From: Pseudomonadota bacterium
Lineage (GTDB): Bacteria; Desulfobacterota; Desulfobacteria; Desulfobacterales; Desulfobacteraceae
Length of the DNA: 10,929 nucleotides
Reading direction: 5' to 3'
Assembly: GCA_018816605.1 (NCBI GenBank)
Contig: JAHIVS010000464.1
Location: forward strand, 1-10,929
The position numbers and the translations under genes were made by a program. The notes beneath the pieces are model-generated. The model ran no database searches. It was not told the DNA's origin and saw only the letters and a program-made list of their open reading frames with translations. Of the stretch, positions 1-6,889 are shown in pieces (positions within the stretch are counted from its first letter, which is position 1; every line of letters begins with the position of its first letter).

Positions 1-804
1 GTGTTGGGACTTCGGGATGTCATGGACGAGGCGCGGACGGTCAAACACCAGTGGAAGGAGAAAAAAATTTTCCAGGTCATGGATACGCTTTATTCTGAAA
101 TTTGGGTTTACGGGGACAAGGCCCTGTATGATCCAATCAAAGAGTATGGAATTCCGGCCGCAATACAAAAAAAACTGCAGTTTACCGGCTATATTCCCCG
201 GAACACGCCGGACAAAAAAATTGTGGACCAGGTCAGAGCGGCCCATGTCCAAGACCACAAGTCCCTGGTATTGGTGACCATCGGCGGCGGGAAAGACGGA
301 TTTGCCCTGGTGGATGCCTGTGTTCAGCTCCTTGAAATGAAAAAAGACACAGGCTGCAGACTTGCCTTTGAAATGGTGGTGGTGTCGGGTCCTTTTCTGC
401 CGGAACCGGAACAGGTTGCTCTGGAACAAAGAGTCCTGGCCCTGGGGGGGAAGCTCTATCGTTTTTACCACCAGATGAACGCTCTGATCGCCGCAAGCGA
501 TCTGCTGGTCTGCATGGGCGGATACAACACCCTGTGCGAGTGTATCAGTCACTCAACCCCGGCCCTTGTCATTCCCAGGGAGAAACCGAGGAAAGAACAA
601 TTGATCCGGGCAAGGGCCATGGAGGGTAAAAAAATGGTGGAGGTTCTTCCCTGGGAAGCCGTGACCCCCGGTACTCTGGAAGGAAAAATTATGGGCATGC
701 TGGACCGGATACAGGGATTTAAACAGGCCATGGCCAATTTTCCAATGACCGGCATTCACAGGATACAGGAACGGGTGAACCGGTTTAGGGAGGGGGAAAA
801 ATGA
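1..804 (+). CDS. MurG-like (COG4671-type) glycosyltransferase, 5'-truncated by window edge
   Basis: This is the C-terminal two thirds of a GT-B fold glycosyltransferase of the MurG/GT28-like group; it probably transfers a sugar from a nucleotide-sugar donor in the cytoplasm or at the inner membrane. The visible part has a glycine loop GGGKDG (about residues 95-100), the donor-site motif MGGYNT (172-177) and PREKPRKEQ (192-200). These align with GGGSVG, MGGYNT and PFDQNREQ of the complete relative at 3783-4958. That alignment also pairs its first residues (LGLRDV) with residues 130-135 (CSLRDI) of the relative. The GTG at base 1 is therefore almost certainly an internal Val codon, and about 130 N-terminal residues, including the acceptor-side GxGHxxR loop, lie upstream of the window. 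The stop overlaps the next start (ATGA). Family is seen by motif; donor and acceptor are unknown. Confidence 0.85.
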   Translation: MLGLRDVMDEARTVKHQWKEKKIFQVMDTLYSEIWVYGDKALYDPIKEYGIPAAIQKKLQFTGYIPRNTPDKKIVDQVRAAHVQDHKSLVLVTIGGGKDGFALVDACVQLLEMKKDTGCRLAFEMVVVSGPFLPEPEQVALEQRVLALGGKLYRFYHQMNALIAASDLLVCMGGYNTLCECISHSTPALVIPREKPRKEQLIRARAMEGKKMVEVLPWEAVTPGTLEGKIMGMLDRIQGFKQAMANFPMTGIHRIQERVNRFREGEK

Positions 805-2066
805 CCCCTTGCCCTCCTCCTGTATTGGGGCTGATTCTCAAAGGCTATCCCCGGATATCGGAAACTTTTATTTCCAACGAGATCCTGCTGCTGGAACGTC
901 TGGGGTTTAAGCTTCATATCCTTTCCCTGCGTCATCCCAGGGAGTCCTTTTCCCATGAAAGTATCCGACAGATCAAAGCCCCGGTGGATTACCTGCCCCA
1001 CAGCATCCTGCCCCATTTGGGGCCCTTGCTCTACCACAACCTGGCCCTGGCCCTGTCCCGGCCCTGGGGTTACGGCCGTGCTTTGAAAAAAGCCTTTGTC
1101 CGGTGGATGCGGACCCGGAAGAGCGCCACCCTAAAACATCTTCTCCAGGCAGGGTATCTGATCCATTCCCTTGTTCCGGGTTCCGGCATTGTCCATTTCC
1201 ATGCCCATTTTGCCCATTCGCCCACATCCGTTGCCCTGTTTGCAAGCCTCATTTCCGGCATGGACTTCAGTTTTTTCGCCCATGCCAAGGATATCTATAC
1301 CCAGAATCCGGGTCAGCTCAAGGAAAAGATGGCCATGGCCACCTTTGTCGTCACCTGTACCCGCTATAACCAGCGGTTTTTACGCATCCTCGGGGGCAGA
1401 ACAAGCTCTCCTGTTTTGTGTGTTTACCACGGGATCAACCTGGATTTTTTCAGCGGGCCTGCCGCTCCCCGAGCGTCCGGCCCTTGTTGGCGTGTTCTGA
1501 CCGTGGCCCGGTTCACACCCAAAAAGGGACTGGATCTTGTCATCCGGGCCATGGCCCTGTTAAGGGATAGGGGCATCCGGTTTCACCACACCATCATCGG
1601 GGACGGGGATGACAGGGCTCAGCTGCAAGACCTGATCCAGGAACTGGATATGGAGAATCAGATCACCCTGGCAGGAACCCTTGCCCATGAAGCGGTGCTG
1701 GCGTATTACAGGAGGGCGGATCTGTTCGTCCTGGGGTGCAGGATCGCCCCAGATAAGGACCGGGACGGGATCCCCAATGTCCTGGCGGAAAGCATGGCCA
1801 TGGGGGTGCCCGTCATTGCCCCCCGGGTGTCCGGGATTCCGGAATTGCTGATCCATGGGGTGACAGGCCTTCTGGTGCCTCCTGAAAACCATAGGGCGAT
1901 GGCCCGGGCAGCCGAGCAGGTGCTTTCGGACCCGGATCTGGCCGAAAAGCTTGCCCATGCCGCCCGGAAACAGGTGGAATCCGTGTTTGACAACCAGCGC
2001 CTCATCTGCGACCTTGCCGCCTGCTATGCCAAGGGGATGCCGGCCCTGGGAAGGAAAATGCCATGA
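801..2066 (+). CDS. Glycosyltransferase family 4, WcaL-like
   Basis: This 421-residue GT-B retaining glycosyltransferase of family GT4 most resembles exopolysaccharide (WcaL-type) transferases that add a sugar to a lipid-linked intermediate at the inner membrane. The N-terminal YPRISETFISNEI segment (residues 16-28) and HFHAHFAHSP (132-141) are typical of that subgroup. The C-terminal Rossmann domain has VARFTPKKG (235-243), GDGDDR (267-272), the EX7E-type pair D322...E330 in DGIPNVLAE, and GIPELLIHGVTGLLVP (345-360). Asp at the first EX7E position seems tolerated in this subgroup. The start is fixed by a strong purine Shine-Dalgarno run at 787-796 and by the ATGA overlap with the gene before. 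The sugar transferred cannot be read from sequence. It sits in a coupled glycan operon with a second GT4. Confidence 0.9.
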   Translation: MTPCPPPVLGLILKGYPRISETFISNEILLLERLGFKLHILSLRHPRESFSHESIRQIKAPVDYLPHSILPHLGPLLYHNLALALSRPWGYGRALKKAFVRWMRTRKSATLKHLLQAGYLIHSLVPGSGIVHFHAHFAHSPTSVALFASLISGMDFSFFAHAKDIYTQNPGQLKEKMAMATFVVTCTRYNQRFLRILGGRTSSPVLCVYHGINLDFFSGPAAPRASGPCWRVLTVARFTPKKGLDLVIRAMALLRDRGIRFHHTIIGDGDDRAQLQDLIQELDMENQITLAGTLAHEAVLAYYRRADLFVLGCRIAPDKDRDGIPNVLAESMAMGVPVIAPRVSGIPELLIHGVTGLLVPPENHRAMARAAEQVLSDPDLAEKLAHAARKQVESVFDNQRLICDLAACYAKGMPALGRKMP

Positions 2067-3148
2067 AAATCGCCTTTTACGCCCCCCTGAAGCCTTTGGA
2101 TCATCCCGTGCCTTCCGGGGACCGTTCCATTGCCCGGGGACTGGCAGGCTTTTTTGAATCCAGGGGGCACAGGGTGATGGTCCAGGCCCGGGTCCGTACC
2201 CGGTGGATTTACTGGAGACCCTGGGTGTGGCCCCTTTTGGTGAAAGAGGCGTTTTGCTGCTGGATAGGTGCAATAAAAGACAGGCCCGATGTCTGGCTTA
2301 CGTACCAGACCTATTACAAGGCCCCGGATCTGATCGGCCCTTTGGTCTGCACCTTTTTAAAGATTCCCTATGTCCTGTTCGGGGCCAGCTATGCCACCCA
2401 GAGGAAGAAACGCTTTAAAACCTGGCCCGGGTTTTATCTGAACAGGATCGCCCTGAACCGGGCCGACCAGGTGTTTACCAACCGAAAAGAGGACCAGGCA
2501 CAGCTTTTACGGCTGCTGCCCCCATGGAAAATCAGTTCTATCGTACCCGGTATTGGGGTGGAACACAGCGCTTTCAAACGGGAACGGCAGCAAGGCCCCA
2601 GGCCTGTGATCCTCACCGCCGCCATGTTCAGGGATGACGTCAAAACCCGGGGGCTTGCCTGGCTGATCCGCTGTTGCGGCCTGCTTGCCCAAAAAGGGGT
2701 GGATTTTGAACTGGTGATTGCCGGGGGCGGCAAACGGCAAAAGGACCTGGAAGACCTCGCGTTGATTCATCTTCCGGGCCGCCATGGGTTTGCAGGACAA
2801 CTGCGGCCGGATCAGATGAATGCATTTTATGATGCCGGGGATCTGTTTGCCTTTCCCGGCATCAACGAGTCCCTGGGCATGGTTTTCCTGGAGGCCCAGT
2901 CCCGGGGCCTGCCTGTGGTGGCATTTGACACGGGCGGCATCCCCGAGGTGGTGGCCAGGGGCAAAACCGGGTTTCTTGTGCCGTGCTTTGACGTCCAGGC
3001 ATTTGCCAGAGCCTTGGAACAGCTCATCCTGGACCCGTTTCTTTTACAAAAAATGGGGAGGGCGGCCAGAAACCATGTGTTGTGTCACCATGATATTCAC
3101 CAGACCTATCTTCCCCTTGAAGCCGGTTTGAAAAGGATGATCCCATGA
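2063..3148 (+). CDS. Glycosyltransferase family 4
   Basis: This 361-residue GT4 glycosyltransferase begins with a typical first beta strand (MKIAFYAPLKP) and a donor-domain SGDRSIARGLAGF helix near residues 18-30. The donor-binding half carries VIAGGGKRQ (218-226), the EX7E motif E269...E277 in NESLGMVFLE, and GGIPEVVARGKTGFLVP (291-307). The length is normal for a complete GT4 enzyme. It starts at an ATGA overlap with the upstream GT4, with AAGGA at 2051-2055 as ribosome binding site seven bases before the ATG. It is clearly distinct in sequence from the GT4 just upstream, so the two probably add different sugars, or the same sugar to different acceptors, of one glycan. The specific donor is not deducible. 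Confidence 0.9.
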   Translation: MKIAFYAPLKPLDHPVPSGDRSIARGLAGFFESRGHRVMVQARVRTRWIYWRPWVWPLLVKEAFCCWIGAIKDRPDVWLTYQTYYKAPDLIGPLVCTFLKIPYVLFGASYATQRKKRFKTWPGFYLNRIALNRADQVFTNRKEDQAQLLRLLPPWKISSIVPGIGVEHSAFKRERQQGPRPVILTAAMFRDDVKTRGLAWLIRCCGLLAQKGVDFELVIAGGGKRQKDLEDLALIHLPGRHGFAGQLRPDQMNAFYDAGDLFAFPGINESLGMVFLEAQSRGLPVVAFDTGGIPEVVARGKTGFLVPCFDVQAFARALEQLILDPFLLQKMGRAARNHVLCHHDIHQTYLPLEAGLKRMIP

Positions 3149-3786
3149 CAACCATTTTCGGACTTATCCGCCATGGCCTCACCGACTGGAACCTGGAAAA
3201 ACGGATACAGGGACGCCGAGATATCCCCCTGAACCGTCAGGGCCGTTGTCAGGCAGGCATCTGGTGTGCCCGGCTGAAAGACCAGGGTTTTGACAGGGTG
3301 CTGTCAAGTCCCCTGAAAAGGGCCCGGGAAACAGGTCAGATCATCGCCAGGTATCTGGGAAAGGAGCTGTTCCTTGATCCGGGTTTTGCGGAACAAGATT
3401 TTGGTCTGTGGGAAGGGGTTCGCCTGAAAGACATTAAAAAAAAATTTCCTTCTGCTGTCCGGGACCAGGAAGAAAAGGGATGGCAGTTCTGTCCGCCGGG
3501 CGGAGAAATAAGAACTGCCCTGATCCAGCGGGCATTCCAGGCCCTGGACCGGGCAAATCAGACCTTTCCTGGAGAAAAACTTCTGGTGGTCACCCACAAC
3601 AGCCTGCTCAAATCCTTGATCTATCGGCTGCTGGACAAAGACTTTCTGCCGGGTGATCCCGCAATATTGCTGCCCTGTCACCTCCACCTGGTCGTTACAA
3701 CCCCGAAATCTTCCGTTGTGCAGCTCAATGCCCTGGACCTGGACCCGGACAAGACTTCCCTGGAAAATTTCAGGAGTCTGCCATGA
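3145..3786 (+). CDS. Histidine phosphatase family protein (phosphoglycerate mutase-like)
   Basis: This 213-residue histidine phosphatase (branch 1, the GpmB/CobC/PhoE-like group) removes phosphate from a small substrate through a phosphohistidine intermediate. The catalytic RHG motif is at residues 9-11 (LIRHGLTDWN), the phosphate pocket Arg in SSPLKRARETG at 54-64, the acidic proton donor in AEQDFGLWEG at 82-91, and the second catalytic His in VVTHNS at 148-153. All expected catalytic residues are present, so it should be active. AAGGA at 3133-3137 and an ATGA overlap support the start. Its place between glycosyltransferases suggests a sugar-phosphate or polyprenyl-linked substrate, but that is inference; a housekeeping mutase or alpha-ribazole phosphatase assignment is not excluded. 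An A9 run at 3436-3444 encodes three Lys codons. Confidence 0.88.
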   Translation: MTTIFGLIRHGLTDWNLEKRIQGRRDIPLNRQGRCQAGIWCARLKDQGFDRVLSSPLKRARETGQIIARYLGKELFLDPGFAEQDFGLWEGVRLKDIKKKFPSAVRDQEEKGWQFCPPGGEIRTALIQRAFQALDRANQTFPGEKLLVVTHNSLLKSLIYRLLDKDFLPGDPAILLPCHLHLVVTTPKSSVVQLNALDLDPDKTSLENFRSLP

Positions 3787-4958
3787 AAATCATGATCTAT
3801 TGCCAGCATGTTCTGGGGGTGGGCCATTTTTTCCGGGTACTTGAAATCGCCAGGCAGCTTTCCGGCCATGATGTTCTCCTGGTCACCGGGGGAAGCGATG
3901 TCCCGATAAAACTGCCAGACCATATCCGTCACTTCAGGCTGCCCGGCCTGATGATGGATAAAAATTTTTCCCATCTGTACAGCCTTGATACGGCCAGGAC
4001 CCCGGACCAGGTGCGCCAGGACCGAAGGCAGATCCTGATGGCGCTTTTTGACGCAGAAGATCCGGATGTTTTTCTGGTGGAGCTGTATCCCTTTGGCAGA
4101 AAGGCCTTTGGGTTTGAACTGGACCCTGTACTGGACAAGATCCGGTTGGGAAACCGCTGCAGGGTCATCTGCAGTCTCCGGGATATCCTGGTGGAAAAAA
4201 AAGATAGGGTTGCCTATGAATCCCGGGTGGTGGATATTCTCAACAAAAATTTTGACAGCCTGCTCATCCATTCGGATCCACGGGTCATTCCCCTGGAAAC
4301 CACCTTTTCCCGGATGAAGGATATCCGGGTTTCAACGGCATATACCGGGTTTGTTACGCCGTTTCCCGATATTTTCCGTGCCCGGGAAATCAGGAAGGCC
4401 TTTGGGGTGGATGAAACCATGCATCTTGTGGTGGTCTCGGCCGGCGGGGGAAGTGTGGGCCAGGAGCTTCTAATGGCCGCAGCCCTTGCCCACGGTTTTT
4501 TAAATTTTCGTGTCTGCATGGTCCTTTTGATTGGCCCCCATATGGCAGAAAAAGAACGAGGTCAGATACAGGCCCTGGCAGGAGACCGCCTCCAGGTGGC
4601 CGGTTTTCAGGAGGATTTTGTTTCTCTGCTTTGTGCAGCAGACCTGTCCGTGAGCATGGGCGGGTACAATACCCTGGCCAATATTTTGGCTGCAGGGGTT
4701 CCGGCCCTGGTCCTTCCCTTTGACCAGAACCGGGAACAGGCGCTTCGGGTCAAGGCCTTTGGAAAACATGCCTTGATTCATGGGATTGGAAAACAGGATC
4801 TTTACCCCCAGCGCCTTGCCGACCGGATACAGGCGGTTCTGAATTCAAGGAAACCGTGCAGAAAAAAGAACCGCGTCCCTTTTTCCCCCGATCTGGCAGG
4901 GGCTGCCGCCAGCTGCCGATTGATAGAGAAGGGGCTTTTGAAGGGGGAGGGCAAATGA
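3783..4958 (+). CDS. MurG-like (COG4671-type) glycosyltransferase
   Basis: This 391-residue GT-B glycosyltransferase of the MurG/GT28-like group is a complete paralogue of the truncated gene at the left edge. The N-terminus has the acceptor-side glycine loop GVGHFFR (residues 12-18), as in MurG-type enzymes. The C-terminal domain has SAGGGSVG (219-226), SMGGYNTL (291-298) and LPFDQNREQALR (311-322), the usual nucleotide-sugar binding elements. It is not MurG itself: it lies outside a division and cell wall cluster and its sequence fits the COG4671 'predicted glycosyl transferase' group. The last 40 residues are basic and low in conserved features. The start has AGGAG at 3772-3776 and overlaps the phosphatase stop; its stop overlaps the deacetylase start. 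Substrates unknown. Confidence 0.88.
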   Translation: MKIMIYCQHVLGVGHFFRVLEIARQLSGHDVLLVTGGSDVPIKLPDHIRHFRLPGLMMDKNFSHLYSLDTARTPDQVRQDRRQILMALFDAEDPDVFLVELYPFGRKAFGFELDPVLDKIRLGNRCRVICSLRDILVEKKDRVAYESRVVDILNKNFDSLLIHSDPRVIPLETTFSRMKDIRVSTAYTGFVTPFPDIFRAREIRKAFGVDETMHLVVVSAGGGSVGQELLMAAALAHGFLNFRVCMVLLIGPHMAEKERGQIQALAGDRLQVAGFQEDFVSLLCAADLSVSMGGYNTLANILAAGVPALVLPFDQNREQALRVKAFGKHALIHGIGKQDLYPQRLADRIQAVLNSRKPCRKKNRVPFSPDLAGAAASCRLIEKGLLKGEGK

Positions 4959-5758
4959 GGCCTGTTGCTGCCAGCCCCCTGATTTATCGGTCCATGAAGG
5001 ACCGTGTACCTTTGGAAATACGCAAGCACCTGGGAGAGGTCCTTGACCGGGGAAGGGAAAATGCAAAAGAAACCCGACTGTACTTTAGGGCAGACGATAT
5101 GGGGGTTCCGGGGAAAAAGGCCTTTTTGCTGATGGAGATGTTCAAGGCCAATGGAGTGCCCCTCAACCTGGCCCTTGTTCCGGCCTGGCTCACCCAGCAG
5201 CGGTGGGAGGCCATCCGTCCTTTTGCCCGAAAGGCGGGAAGCCTGTTCTCCTGGCACCAGCATGGATGGCGCCACGTCAACCATGAATCTGTCGGGAAAA
5301 AACAAGAGTTCGGTCTGTCACGCAAAATTCAGGATATAAAAAGGGAGTTGATTCAGGGGACACACCGGCTCACATCCCTTGTGGGCAAACGCTATTGCCC
5401 GGTATTTACCCCACCCTGGAACCGGTGCGACAAAAGGACCCTGGCCCTTGTGGCCGCCCTTGGATTTTATGCCGTTTCCCGGGACTTCGGCTGCATCCCC
5501 CCGTCCCCTGCCGGCCTTCGTGACTTCCCGGTCCATGTGGATCTTCACACCCGAAAGGATGAGAGTCCAGCCCGGGGCTGGGAAGGGCTTTTCAATGACC
5601 TTGCAGCAGGGCTGGAATCGGGGCAGTGCGGGATTATGGTCCACCATGCCCGGATGGACGGGCCTGCATTTGTTTTTCTGGAATATCTGATAGAGGAAAT
5701 CCAGAAAAATTCCTGGATTATTCCCGTGACCTTTGACCAGCTGATTGGAAATGGATAA
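4955..5758 (+). CDS. Polysaccharide deacetylase-like (NodB fold) protein
   Basis: This 267-residue protein of the carbohydrate esterase 4/NodB superfamily is predicted to remove N- or O-acetyl groups from a glycan using a divalent metal. Motif 1 is RADDMG (residues 45-50; catalytic/metal Asp pair D47-D48), motif 2 is WHQHGWRHVNH (100-110; His ligands), motif 3 is FTPPWNR (151-157) and a late MVHHARM (228-234) supplies the final His. No signal peptide is seen, so it acts in the cytoplasm or on a membrane-linked intermediate unless exported otherwise. The frame stays open upstream to 4856, but the ATG at 4955 is preferred: it has GGAGG at 4946-4950, forms the ATGA overlap seen at every other junction here, and the extra 33 residues overlap the upstream coding region. 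Substrate unknown. Confidence 0.85.
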   Translation: MRPVAASPLIYRSMKDRVPLEIRKHLGEVLDRGRENAKETRLYFRADDMGVPGKKAFLLMEMFKANGVPLNLALVPAWLTQQRWEAIRPFARKAGSLFSWHQHGWRHVNHESVGKKQEFGLSRKIQDIKRELIQGTHRLTSLVGKRYCPVFTPPWNRCDKRTLALVAALGFYAVSRDFGCIPPSPAGLRDFPVHVDLHTRKDESPARGWEGLFNDLAAGLESGQCGIMVHHARMDGPAFVFLEYLIEEIQKNSWIIPVTFDQLIGNG

Positions 5759-5759
5759 A

Positions 5760-6782
5760 ATGTCAAAATACGTTTCAACCAAATTTTTGTCAGGACTTTT
5801 TTTCCTGGGAGCACCCCTTGCCGTGGCCTTTTTTCTGTCAGGCCCGGCCTGGGCGGCAGAGTGGCATTTTTACGGAATCGCCAACATTCGGTCTTTTATC
5901 CACAACAGGGACACTCCCGAGGCAGTGGGACTCCAAACCTATTCCCACGTGGACAGCGACTCAAAAATAGGGGCCAGGATACGGGCAAATGATCAATTGA
6001 AAGCCCGATTCGAGCTTGATACGGAAGGAACGCTTAAAAAACTCTATGGCGAATGGAAATTCGGGGCAGGCAGGGTGCTGATCGGCCAGACCTATACCCC
6101 GGTTTATATGGACTATTGCCTGGAAGAATACGGGGGGATTTCAGGGGGAAGAAGGCCTATGATACAGCTCAGAATCAAAGGATTAAAGCTGGCGCTCATA
6201 GCGCCAAGGGCCAAAAGCTTAAATATTTCCGGCACAACCAGAAAGGTCGTTGTGCCCAAATTTGAAGTCTCATATAATTGGGATTCAGAAGATCTGGCCT
6301 TTGAGCTGGCCGCAGGTTACAATACCTATGAACTGATCAAGGGCAGTGACACTTACCGCATCGACAGTTACCTCATGGGGCTGGGCGCACAGGCACAATG
6401 GGGGGCGGTCCTTTTTGCCGGCAACATCTATCTAGGCCGGAATCTGGGGCCTTATGGATTAAAAACAGCCACAGATGCCTTTCCCACCATTACAGGCAGC
6501 CGTTTAAACGACAATGCCGGGCTCGGGTGTGTGCTAATGGCCCGGTATCTCCCAACCGACACGGTATCCATGGAGGTGGGATACGGATACCAGGCATCCC
6601 AGCTGGAGAATGCCGTGTCAAAGGACAGCGCACAGGCCTGTTATGGCCTGGTAAAATTTGCCCTTGCACCAGGGGTTTATATGGGACCTGAAATCGGCAT
6701 CATTGATGAGAAAAAAGATGCCAATGGAAACAGGGAATCCAGAACCCTCTATTATGGGATTGAATGGGAGATTCAGTTTTAA
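5760..6782 (+). CDS. Outer-membrane porin-like beta-barrel protein
   Basis: This is a 340-residue secreted outer-membrane protein. A Sec signal peptide is clear: MSKYVSTK followed by a hydrophobic stretch (residues 9-28) and an AWA-AEW cleavage site after residue 32. The mature part has alternating aromatic/hydrophobic strands, many Tyr/Gly turns, no long hydrophobic helix, and ends in the strand IEWEIQF with a terminal Phe, the usual BAM recognition signal. The family resembles small deltaproteobacterial porins that begin AEWxFYG; this is recognition by pattern. Three in-frame starts exist: TTG 5745, ATG 5751 and ATG 5760. The last is preferred because purine-rich GGAAATGGA lies just upstream and it begins one base after the deacetylase stop, giving a normal signal peptide. 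Its location suggests co-transcription with the glycan genes. Confidence 0.82.
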   Translation: MSKYVSTKFLSGLFFLGAPLAVAFFLSGPAWAAEWHFYGIANIRSFIHNRDTPEAVGLQTYSHVDSDSKIGARIRANDQLKARFELDTEGTLKKLYGEWKFGAGRVLIGQTYTPVYMDYCLEEYGGISGGRRPMIQLRIKGLKLALIAPRAKSLNISGTTRKVVVPKFEVSYNWDSEDLAFELAAGYNTYELIKGSDTYRIDSYLMGLGAQAQWGAVLFAGNIYLGRNLGPYGLKTATDAFPTITGSRLNDNAGLGCVLMARYLPTDTVSMEVGYGYQASQLENAVSKDSAQACYGLVKFALAPGVYMGPEIGIIDEKKDANGNRESRTLYYGIEWEIQF

Positions 6783-6800
6783 TGTCCAGGTTGGTTGCTG

Positions 6801-6822
6801 GATGGTGGCATCACTTTTTTTT
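6801..6822 (+). terminator. Possible weak intrinsic terminator after porin gene
   Basis: A short stem GATG/CATC (6801-6804 with 6809-6812, loop GTGG) is followed at once by eight T residues at 6815-6822. A second 4-bp stem CCAG/CTGG (6786-6789 with 6798-6801) lies just before it. The T run is convincing but both stems are short, so termination would be partial at best. It fits the end of the glycan-porin operon. Confidence 0.3.
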
Positions 6823-6849
6823 GGTAAAAACTGAAAAAGATGATATGAG
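6821..6849 (+). promoter_or_regulatory. Possible sigma70-type promoter for the CtlX-like gene
   Basis: TTGGTA (6821-6826) and TATGAG (6844-6849) are spaced by 17 bases, and TGA directly before the -10 gives an extended -10 (TGn). Each box matches four of six consensus bases. The site lies about 40 bases before the start at 6890 in AT-rich non-coding DNA. It overlaps the T run of the possible terminator. Read from sequence only, with weak boxes. Confidence 0.3.
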
Positions 6850-6889
6850 TCTGGTAAATTTGATGAAATTTTAAAATGTGAGGTGGGGT

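Noticed and set aside
1..3. GTG at the first base as a true start of the first glycosyltransferase
   Set aside because: Alignment with the complete paralogue at 3783-4958 places this codon near residue 130 of the family, so the real start is upstream of the window.
1560..2273. 237-residue minus-strand open frame
   Set aside because: It lies antisense to two well-supported GT4 genes, is rich in Pro/Gly/His with no domain motif, and spans their junction; it is a GC-composition shadow.
3678..4271. 197-residue minus-strand open frame
   Set aside because: It is antisense to the phosphatase and the MurG-like transferase, crosses their junction and shows no recognisable motif.
4856..4954. Longer deacetylase reading that starts at 4856
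   Set aside because: It would overlap the upstream glycosyltransferase by about 100 bases, has no good ribosome binding site, and the ATG at 4955 fits the ATGA pattern with GGAGG before it.
3783..4958. Assignment as MurG of peptidoglycan synthesis
   Set aside because: No mur, fts or other division genes are near, the protein has a paralogue in the same operon, and the motif context fits the COG4671 group better.
6878..6889. GTG start at 6878 for the CtlX-like gene
   Set aside because: The GAGGTGG ribosome binding site lies inside this extension and is well placed only for the ATG at 6890.
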